From assembly GCA_026388345.1 (NCBI GenBank), contig JAPLJY010000243.1, positions 1 through 19,840 on the forward strand: 19,840 nucleotides of DNA, read 5' to 3'. The DNA comes from Deltaproteobacteria bacterium (lineage in GTDB: Bacteria; Desulfobacterota; Syntrophia; Syntrophales; UBA5619). Below the pieces are notes generated by a model that worked only from the letters and a program-made list of their open reading frames with translations, did no database searches and had not been told where the DNA came from. A program made the position numbers and the translations under genes. The first letter of the stretch is position 1. Each line of letters begins with the position of its first letter. Of this stretch, positions 14,330 to 19,840 are shown piece after piece.

Positions 14330-14349
14330 CGCCCGCAAAGGAGAGACCA

Positions 14350-15477
14350 ATGGGATTGCTGAAGGGATCTGTCACATTTTCGCGTTATCGCATCGTCGGC
14401 GCCCTGCCGGACCATTTCCCCGAATTCTTCAACGAGCGGATCAGGCGCGACGCCTTCCAGACCGTCTGGCGCACAACGGACGAAAAGGCAGCGGGCTGGA
14501 CCTCCGTGGAAAACGGCCTCGATACGGATTTTCCCTATGCCTCCTACGCCCAGGGGCGGTACATGCTCTTCTCCCTCCGCATCGACCGGAAGTCGGTCGC
14601 CCCTTCCCTCCTCCGGCTCCGGATCCTGGAAGCGGAACGCAAGCAGCTCGCCGAAAGCGGACAGAAGAAGCTCTACCGTGAACAGCGCGAAGCGATCCGG
14701 GAGTCGGTGCGCCTCGAACTGCTCGGCAAAACCCTCCCCGTCCCCTCCTTCCATGAGATCTGCTGGTCCGTCCCGGACCACGTCCTTACCTTCTGCTGCC
14801 TCCAAGACAAGGTGGTCGGGGAACTCCAGGAGCTTTTTCGGGAATCCTTTTCGCTCGGCCTCGTTCCCTATGCGCCGTGGGACATCGAAGGGGCGGGCGC
14901 AAACCCGCAGGGCGCGGCGACCGGGTCGAGTTCCCGTAATCTCTCTCTCCCGTCCCTCCCGCCCGGGATCGATCCCCTGACCGTCGGCCGGGAATTTCTC
15001 ACCTGGCTGTGGTTCAAGAGTGAGGAGAGAAACGGGATGATCCGGATTCCGGGCGGCGGCGAAAGCGAGGTCTTTTTCGTGCGGCGCCTCGTCCTGGAAG
15101 CGGGCGAGGGGGAGTACGCCGAAACGATCGTCTGTCAGGGACTCCACGCCGATCTCAAGGAGGGCAAGGAGGCCCTGCGCCAAGGAAAGAAGATCAGCGC
15201 GGCACGTCTCCGGATGGCCCACGACAAGGCGGAATGGGAATTCACCTTCAAGGCGGACCGCTTCCATTTCCAGTCCATGAAACTGCCGACCGTCGCGGAA
15301 AGCGAGGGGGAAGAGGCCGACCGGGAGGGGCAGATCCTCGAGCGGATCTATCTGATCGAAAAGGCGGCGGGGATGATGGATCAACTGTTCCGGTCGTTCC
15401 TGGATCTACGCCTGACCGGGTGGGAAAACGAACTGGCGCGCATGCAGAGGTGGATTGCCCCGGTGAAGGCCGATTGA
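14350..15477 (+). CDS. rdgC: RdgC-family recombination-associated protein
   Basis: This 375-residue protein is of the RdgC type, which in gammaproteobacteria forms a ring around double-stranded DNA and limits RecA-driven recombination. It starts MGLLKGSVTFSRYRIVGALP. Recognisable parts include FSLRIDRKSVAPSLLRLR, the long helical KKLYREQREAIRESVRLELL, and GREFLTWLWFKSEE near residue 213, a strongly kept phrase in distant RdgC members of deltaproteobacteria. The sequence is divergent from E. coli RdgC, so the same function is inferred, not shown. AAAGGAGAG upstream of the ATG fixes the start; a longer frame begins inside the palindrome and lacks such a site. It converges on the patatin-like gene. 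Confidence 0.75.
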   Translation: MGLLKGSVTFSRYRIVGALPDHFPEFFNERIRRDAFQTVWRTTDEKAAGWTSVENGLDTDFPYASYAQGRYMLFSLRIDRKSVAPSLLRLRILEAERKQLAESGQKKLYREQREAIRESVRLELLGKTLPVPSFHEICWSVPDHVLTFCCLQDKVVGELQELFRESFSLGLVPYAPWDIEGAGANPQGAATGSSSRNLSLPSLPPGIDPLTVGREFLTWLWFKSEERNGMIRIPGGGESEVFFVRRLVLEAGEGEYAETIVCQGLHADLKEGKEALRQGKKISAARLRMAHDKAEWEFTFKADRFHFQSMKLPTVAESEGEEADREGQILERIYLIEKAAGMMDQLFRSFLDLRLTGWENELARMQRWIAPVKAD

Positions 15478-15525
15478 TTTCGGACTCCGGGCAAGGCAGA
15501 TGGGAAGGCTTTCCCGCTTCGCGGT

Positions 15526-16455
15526 TTACCGTTCCCCGGGGATGAATTTCCGGATCATGCGCAGCATCTTTTTATAGACGGGTATGGCCTCCCGGATCTC
15601 CCCGAGGGCGAGCCGTGCGGCGGTTTCTCCCTCCTGAATCAGACCTTTCGCACGGGAGAAATCGCTCCAGTGAAGGTCTCCGATCCGGGGCCGGATGACG
15701 ACATCCGCCAGGAGCAGTTCCGCCTCTTCCAGTTTGTCGGAGGTGATGTCTCCGGCCCTGTAGATGATCTCCTGCGCCGTTTCGAATTCCCCTGAAACAT
15801 TCTTCTCCCGGTCCACAACCACGGCGATGACCGCGTCCGCACCCGCTTGGCGGGCGGCCAGAACCGGAACGAGACTCGTGATCCCGCCGTCCGCCAGCAG
15901 CCAATCCCCCAGGCGGACCGGATCGACCGCACCGGGAACGGCGCTGCTGGCCAGCACGGCCTGCCGCAGGGAACCTTCCGAGATGACGATCTGCCTTCCG
16001 GTGATCAGATCCGTCGCCACAGCGTAAAACGGGATCTTTGTCTCCCGGATGTCGATATCGGGGATGAAGTAATCGATGAGGTCCTGAAAATCCTTCAGGC
16101 GAAGAATGGCCGGTTTGATAAAGGCGCTCAGCAGAAAGTATTTTTGCCGGATGGCGTTTCGGGTCTTTTCCCAGAAGGTCTGCTCCCCGTGGTTCATCGT
16201 CAGCCCGATCTCCCGAAGGGTGGAAGACAGAAATTGAGGGCTCAGGATGTAGGCGTCGACCTTGCGGTAGATCTCATGCGGCGAGGAGCCGCTCGCATAG
16301 GCGCCGCCGATCAGCGCCCCGGCGCTCGTGCCCGCGATCAGATCGATCGTGATCCCTTCCTGTTCAAGGACCTTCAAGACCCCAATGTGGCTAAAACCGC
16401 GAACCCCGCCGCCCCCGAGAGCCAGCCCCAGCTTCTTCCCCGTCCATCTCGTCAT
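15526..16455 (-). CDS. Patatin-like phospholipase (NTE/RssA type)
   Basis: This 309-residue predicted lipid acyl hydrolase uses a Ser-Asp dyad. The oxyanion loop GGGGVRG (residues 14-20), nucleophile elbow GTSAG with Ser44, and DGG motif with Asp189 are all present, so the enzyme should be active. It fits the bacterial RssA/YlbK group rather than secreted toxins such as ExoU: there is no signal peptide or long extra domain. The substrate is probably a membrane phospholipid or lysophospholipid, inferred from the family. Its 3' end faces the rdgC-family gene with a 48-nt gap and no obvious terminator. No partner gene is nearby. Confidence 0.93.
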   Translation of the reverse strand: MTRWTGKKLGLALGGGGVRGFSHIGVLKVLEQEGITIDLIAGTSAGALIGGAYASGSSPHEIYRKVDAYILSPQFLSSTLREIGLTMNHGEQTFWEKTRNAIRQKYFLLSAFIKPAILRLKDFQDLIDYFIPDIDIRETKIPFYAVATDLITGRQIVISEGSLRQAVLASSAVPGAVDPVRLGDWLLADGGITSLVPVLAARQAGADAVIAVVVDREKNVSGEFETAQEIIYRAGDITSDKLEEAELLLADVVIRPRIGDLHWSDFSRAKGLIQEGETAARLALGEIREAIPVYKKMLRMIRKFIPGER

Positions 16456-16981
16456 ATTCGCAACCTTATGTAGAGAAAAGGAAACCTTCGCACCGCTTCA
16501 TTCGGAATCATACAAAACCGACGCTCTTCCATCTCGCCAATCAAAACCCCTCAAAATGGACGCCTTCCCCTGGGGAAATGTTTTTGATTTTATGTGCGGT
16601 CCGACGTGGCAATATGGGGTTCGGGAAGCCATAAAGTCAAGCAATTTCGTTGAATGGGCCTCTCTGACCAGTTGATAATAACTGCTTCGATCATCAATTT
16701 ACGTGATATCCGCCAGTCTTCCGGGGACCGATGAAGACGATCTTTCCCTGCCCCCTCACACGGGTGCAGGTGACGTTTTTCATGAAAAAGTGTCGAATTT
16801 GACAATGTCGCCCAAGCGTGTTACCAAGTCCATTATTGGATGAACTGTCCTTGGAACGCCCCATGCTGCGGGCAGATCCGGGATGCTTCAGCGGGGGTGA
16901 GGGGGACGGGATTCCCCGATCACCGTTTGGATGCCCCACGACGGGAACGGTGCGGGGTCATTCGTGGAAGGAGAAAAAGCT
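16456..16981. other. Long intergenic region before the binding-protein gene
   Basis: This is 526 nt without a credible gene on either strand. It contains a 14-nt palindrome (tttttcatgaaaaa, 16776-16789), a sigma54-like promoter match at 16852-16867, and a G+C-rich leader of about 100 nt before the binding-protein start. The leader can form local hairpins but I could not match it to a known riboswitch. Confidence 0.5.
16852..16867 (+). promoter_or_regulatory. Candidate sigma54 (-24/-12) promoter
   Basis: The bases TGGAACGccccATGCT fit the sigma54 pattern TGGCACG-N4-TTGCW with two mismatches. The essential GG and GC doublets are 12 nt apart as required. It lies about 115 nt before the start of the periplasmic binding-protein gene. 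No enhancer-binding site or activator gene was identified. Confidence 0.4.
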
Positions 16982-17944
16982 ATGCAGAAACTCATCATTT
17001 TTGTCGTTTTGGCTCTGTTTACGGCCCCCTGCGTTTTCGCGGCAGGGACAGATGCGAAGGGTTCGGCAGCGCAGGCCCTGGTGGAAAAGGCAAAGGCGGA
17101 AGGAAAGGTGACGTTTTATGCCAACATCACCTCCGTGGAGCCGATCCTGGAGGATTTTGGAAAGCGGTACGGCGTCAAGGCGGAGTATACACGACTCTCC
17201 ACCACCAAATTCATTGCGACCATCCTGACGGAACATGCGGCCGGCAAGCTCACTGCCGACGTTCTCCAGGCGCCTATGCCGGTCCTCGAATTTCTGATGG
17301 AAAAGGGCGTTCTGGCATCATACACCTCTCCCGCCGCGGCCGGATATCCGAAATGGGCAAACAAGGACGGCAAGATCCAGAGCTTCGGCATTGAATATGC
17401 CGCCCTGATCTACAACAAGGAACTGGTCAAACCGGCCGATGTCCCCAAGAAGTATGAAGACCTGACGGACCCGAAGTGGAAGGGGAAAATCGTCATGGCC
17501 GATCCCTCCTCCCATCCGACGACGATCTCCTGGCTCATCGGACTGAAGGAAAACGTGATCAAATCGGATGCGGAATGGATGAAGTTCCTCAAAGGACTGG
17601 CCGCCAACAAGCCGATGTTTGTGGCCTCTTTCGGCCCCACACCGGCCCCGATCGAGAGCGGTGAGAAGCTGATCGGCATCTCGATGCCGAAATACATCAT
17701 CACCAAGGCGCCCGCGCCGCTGGATTGGGCAAGGGTTTCCCAGCCGATGATGGGGACTCCCCGGGGAATGGCCATTACGGCCGGCGCACCCCATCCCAAC
17801 GCATCGAGGTTGTTCGTGGATTACTGGTTGTCCCAGGACGCCATGAAGATCATGGCCGAGAAGGTAGGCGAATATGTCCTCGCCCCGGGCATCTATCCCC
17901 CGATCGCCGGGATCGACAAGGCGAAGGTCATCCCTATCCGCTAA
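16982..17944 (+). CDS. Periplasmic solute-binding protein, iron(III)-type family, ending at an in-frame TAA
   Basis: This is a 320-residue extracellular solute-binding protein resembling the Fe(III)/AfuA type. A signal peptide (MQKLIIFVVLALFTAPCVFA, about 20 residues) directs export. The mature part starts with VEKAKAEGKVTFYANITS and includes FGIEYAALIYNKELV and PKWKGKIVMADPSSHPTT, segments usual in this family. AAGGAG at 16968-16973 supports the ATG. The frame stops at TAA 17942-17944 but stays open for 20 more codons to a second TAA at 18005-18007, and those codons read like the family C-terminus (LSDDEIKKWGDEFKKIFATP). No permease or ATPase gene is adjacent. Substrate unknown. Confidence 0.85.
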   Translation: MQKLIIFVVLALFTAPCVFAAGTDAKGSAAQALVEKAKAEGKVTFYANITSVEPILEDFGKRYGVKAEYTRLSTTKFIATILTEHAAGKLTADVLQAPMPVLEFLMEKGVLASYTSPAAAGYPKWANKDGKIQSFGIEYAALIYNKELVKPADVPKKYEDLTDPKWKGKIVMADPSSHPTTISWLIGLKENVIKSDAEWMKFLKGLAANKPMFVASFGPTPAPIESGEKLIGISMPKYIITKAPAPLDWARVSQPMMGTPRGMAITAGAPHPNASRLFVDYWLSQDAMKIMAEKVGEYVLAPGIYPPIAGIDKAKVIPIR

Positions 17945-18007
17945 CTGTCGGATGACGAGATCAAGAAGTGGGGAGACGAATTCAAGAAGATTTTTGCAAC
18001 GCCGTAA
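17945..18007 (+). pseudogene. Severed C-terminal tail of the binding protein
   Basis: Twenty sense codons in the same frame after the TAA at 17942 encode LSDDEIKKWGDEFKKIFATP and end at a proper TAA. Binding proteins of this family commonly end in a helix of this kind, so the intervening stop looks like a single-base change (for example from GAA). The tail would be translated only by readthrough. Confidence 0.65.
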
Positions 18008-18294
18008 CCTTGAAATCATAGTGGCGCCGCCGGGAAATCAGGCGGTCACGGAGTGCGCAGCCCGGCGGACAGCTTATGGGCCGGGGGCTATGCGTGTTAT
18101 GCGGAAACCATATACGACGCAGGAACTGAGCAACTGAAGATGTAACCATTCGGATTAATGTGATTTCAAAGAATTTGTGATTGGAGTGTTGTCTGGAAGG
18201 AAGACCAGAAAACGGGTTTATCCGGAAACCATCTAAACCGTAATTGGGCGCTGCGACACCGTCGTCTGTGCCGCCCTGGACAGGAGGAAGAACG
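18008..18294. other. Intergenic region between the two binding-protein genes
   Basis: These 287 nt hold no credible gene. An imperfect hairpin at 18059-18089 (agcccggc against gccgggggct) lacks a T-tract. The DNA becomes AT-rich around 18110-18240. It ends in the strong ribosome binding site AGGAGG at 18282-18287. No promoter could be assigned. Confidence 0.4.
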
Positions 18295-19077
18295 ATGACA
18301 AAGGAGACAGTAATCTCATTCCAGGGAGTGTCGCCGTTTGCGGGCATCCCCGGGTCCCTGCCGCTTTGTGCAACGGCCGCCGAACTTAGCGTGTACGCAC
18401 CGGGGGGAGTCAGGTCCGCTGTTCAGGGCACCGCTGCTGCGTTCGAACGCCAGACCGGCCACACCATCAAGTTTACGTTCAGCACGGGTGGAGGAATCCA
18501 GAAACAGGTCGCCGCCGGGGCACCTGCCGATGTTACCGTGCTTCCGTCCGAAGGAATTTCCGAGCTCGAAAAGAATGGTCTGGTAGCACCAAACTCGCGG
18601 CTGGAAGTGGGTAGCGTTGGGGTGGGAGTAGGCATCAAGGCAGGAACGCCTCGACCCAAGATCGGCACACTGGAAGACTTCCGCGAAACGCTCCTCGCGG
18701 CAAAGTCGATCACTTATGCCGATCCGGCCCGCGGCGCGACGTCGGGCAAGTATTTTGCGGCGGTGGTGCTCCCGCGTCTCGGCATCGCAGAGCAGATGCA
18801 GGGCAAAACCGCTTTGACGGCCGTCGGTGAGGATGCAGTCCGCCGCGTGGCCAATGGGGAATCGGAGATCGTAATTGTCCAGTCGAGCGAGATCGTTGCT
18901 GTTCCCGGCGCGGAACTGGTTGGCCCTTTACCGGACGGAATTCAGAACGCGATTGCCTACGCTGCCGTGGTGCTCAAGTCAAGCAAGACACCTGATGTCG
19001 CTCAAGCGTTCGTAACTTTCATCGACTCCCCCTCCGGACGAGCGGCGTTCCAGGCCGCGGGATTTCAACGAAAATGA
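18295..19077 (+). CDS. ModA-like substrate-binding protein without a clear signal peptide
   Basis: This 260-residue type 2 periplasmic-binding-fold protein resembles molybdate-binding ModA relatives. Recognisable segments are LSVYAPGGVRSAVQGTAAAF, FSTGGGIQKQVAAGAPADVT, ITYADPARGATSGKYFA and GESEIVIVQSSEI. The first 34 residues lack a normal charged-then-hydrophobic signal sequence, although CATAAE could serve as a cleavage site, so export is uncertain. AGGAGG at 18282-18287, 7 nt from the ATG, fixes the start. There is no modB or modC homologue beside it. Codon choice (more CGC, GTG and TCG) and the protein style look like alpha- or betaproteobacteria, suggesting transfer together with the next gene. 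Confidence 0.8.
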   Translation: MTKETVISFQGVSPFAGIPGSLPLCATAAELSVYAPGGVRSAVQGTAAAFERQTGHTIKFTFSTGGGIQKQVAAGAPADVTVLPSEGISELEKNGLVAPNSRLEVGSVGVGVGIKAGTPRPKIGTLEDFRETLLAAKSITYADPARGATSGKYFAAVVLPRLGIAEQMQGKTALTAVGEDAVRRVANGESEIVIVQSSEIVAVPGAELVGPLPDGIQNAIAYAAVVLKSSKTPDVAQAFVTFIDSPSGRAAFQAAGFQRK

Positions 19078-19078
19078 T

Positions 19079-19519
19079 ATGACCCCCAAACTTTCAGCCT
19101 CAAAGCATTCCAACGACCAGACAATCCGCGCACGCGTGCTCCATGCGATCGCCGGCAATCGCTTTCCCGGGCTGCATTTTCCCGGTCATTTTCTCGACAT
19201 AAAATGGATAGACGTCACCGGCGGTACCGCGCGAGCAACGCTTGAGGACGGGCCGCACATCGGCAACCGTGTCGGCCATGTGCAGGGCGGAATCCTGTTA
19301 GGCCTCGCCGCGACCACCGCATGTGCGGCGGCACCGGCAGCAATGATGCTGTCGAACGTGTCAGCTTGGTACATCAGCCCTGGCCGTGGAGACAAGCTCA
19401 GGATCAGGTCGCGCATCTTGCACACCGGACGTACTACCGTCGTCGTGCGCACCGAAATCAAAGCCGCCGGCGGCGAGCGCGTGCTCGAGGCGGTCAGCCA
19501 CCACGTCGCACGCAAGTGA
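19079..19519 (+). CDS. PaaI-like hotdog-fold thioesterase family protein
   Basis: This 146-residue single hotdog domain is of the type that hydrolyses acyl-CoA thioesters. The family segment normally reading HGGxxxxLxD appears as VQGGILLGLAATTACAA (about residues 65-81), with Gln for the usual His and Ala where the catalytic acid is expected. The later strands (SAWYISPGRGDKLRIRSRILHTGRTTVVVRTEI) match the fold well. The start codon lies 1 nt after the preceding stop (TGATATG), so translation is coupled to the ModA-like gene. A second role such as CoA-ester binding is possible. Length is normal. Confidence 0.8.
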   Translation: MTPKLSASKHSNDQTIRARVLHAIAGNRFPGLHFPGHFLDIKWIDVTGGTARATLEDGPHIGNRVGHVQGGILLGLAATTACAAAPAAMMLSNVSAWYISPGRGDKLRIRSRILHTGRTTVVVRTEIKAAGGERVLEAVSHHVARK

Positions 19520-19663
19520 TGATCACTCCGGATTTATTATTTACAATGGAGGCAAAACATTTTTTATGGCGCAGGCGGCCACAAAAACAAAGACAGTGAT
19601 GAGCGGAAAGTTAATTTGGGTCATCCCTCACCCGCCACTGATTTTAAAAGGAGGAGGTAAGTA
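19520..19663. other. Intergenic region before the LUD-domain gene
   Basis: This 144-nt AT-rich spacer contains two tiny frames: 17 codons from ATG 19546, and 32 codons from ATG 19566 with GGAGG 13 nt upstream. Neither resembles a known peptide. It ends in an exceptionally strong ribosome binding site (AAAAGGAGGAGG) before the LUD gene. Confidence 0.4.
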
Positions 19664-19840
19664 ATGACCAAATTTCACCAGTGGTACCAGGATTTGGCAG
19701 CGGAGAGGGCGATCAAAGCGCTCAAAAAGAATAACTTCGATGCCCGTTTTTTCCCCAAGGCCGCCGAGGCATTGGCTGAGTTCTGGAAGATGGTTCCCAA
19801 CGGGGCCACGGTAGGCATCGGCGGGTCGCTGACTTTGGCG
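19664..19840 (+). CDS. LUD-domain (LutC/YkgG-type lactate utilization) protein, 5' part only
   Basis: The first 59 residues are present and the frame runs off the right edge. MTKFHQWYQDLAAERAIKAL, then LKKNNFDARFFPKAAEALAEFW, then VPNGATVGIGGSLTL are the usual opening of LUD proteins (formerly DUF162), ending in the nucleotide-binding-like GIGGS loop. Members take part in L-lactate oxidation with LutA and LutB or act as stand-alone proteins in anaerobes. A very strong ribosome binding site precedes the ATG. Which subtype this is depends on sequence beyond the window. Confidence 0.85.
   Translation, partial: MTKFHQWYQDLAAERAIKALKKNNFDARFFPKAAEALAEFWKMVPNGATVGIGGSLTLA

Noticed and set aside
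16860..16975. Riboswitch in the G+C-rich leader of the binding-protein gene
   Set aside because: Local hairpins can be drawn, but I could not match the conserved cores of cobalamin, molybdenum cofactor, TPP or other known classes by eye.
18050..18145. Possible group II intron remnant (stretch with atgcggaaaccatatacgac and gcaggaactgag)
   Set aside because: The wording vaguely recalls sequence near intron-encoded proteins, but no domain V/VI hairpin or reverse transcriptase fragment is visible, so it cannot be supported.
1..19840. A complete new multi-gene defence, phage or biosynthetic system
   Set aside because: The genes form ordinary housekeeping operons plus a few orphan accessory genes. 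There is no integrase, transposase, toxin-antitoxin pair, CRISPR array or clustered effector and sensor genes.

Overview
This 19.8 kb window is a piece of bacterial chromosome, roughly 58-60 % G+C by eye. It most likely comes from a deltaproteobacterium (Desulfobacterota) of the Syntrophus/Smithella type. That placement is inferred from protein flavour and gene order: a trpS-scpA-scpB-rluB run, a short ArgA-like acetyltransferase beside recN and nadK, an RdgC-family protein, an anaerobe-style acyl-CoA synthetase, orphan solute-binding proteins and a lactate-utilization (LUD) protein. No rRNA, tRNA, CRISPR array, integrase or intact insertion sequence is visible.

Layout. Positions 1-610 hold a lysine/alanine/proline-rich histone-H1-like gene, an in-frame lysine-rich open stretch entering from the left edge, and a downstream hairpin. 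Positions 800-3380 hold forward-strand metabolic and stress genes: an acyl-CoA synthetase missing its C-terminal tail, an iron-type superoxide dismutase and a small DUF2892 membrane protein. A dispersed-type repeat with inverted ends then abuts radC. A strong bidirectional terminator separates radC from a reverse-strand block (4347-8386): an IHF-beta-like gene, rluB, scpB, scpA and trpS (overlapping or nearly touching, with a good sigma70-type promoter before trpS), and an HU gene with its own terminator. After an AT-rich gap comes a lone UbiA-family membrane protein whose metal-binding aspartates are mostly replaced. It overlaps tail-to-tail with a second reverse-strand operon (9713-14134): nadK, recN, an ArgA-like GNAT gene and an MltA-type lytic transglycosylase. 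A 70-bp nested palindrome lies between nadK and the divergent rdgC-family gene, which converges on a patatin-like phospholipase gene.

The right end (16456-19840) has an accessory character. A periplasmic iron(III)-type binding-protein gene has a candidate sigma54 promoter and an in-frame TAA 20 codons before its apparent natural end. A ModA-like binding protein lacks a convincing signal peptide and is followed after 1 nt by a PaaI-like hotdog protein lacking the usual acidic catalytic residue. The start of a LUD-domain gene runs off the edge. Neither binding protein has a permease or ATPase gene in the window.

The core of the window is chromosome maintenance (ScpAB condensin subunits, RecN, RadC, RdgC and three nucleoid-type proteins) mixed with translation and cofactor housekeeping. 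No clearly new multi-gene defence or biosynthetic system is evident. The most interesting signals are several proteins that keep their family fold signatures but have lost catalytic residues or termini (UbiA-like, acyl-CoA synthetase, PaaI-like, interrupted binding protein) and the structured intergenic palindromes.
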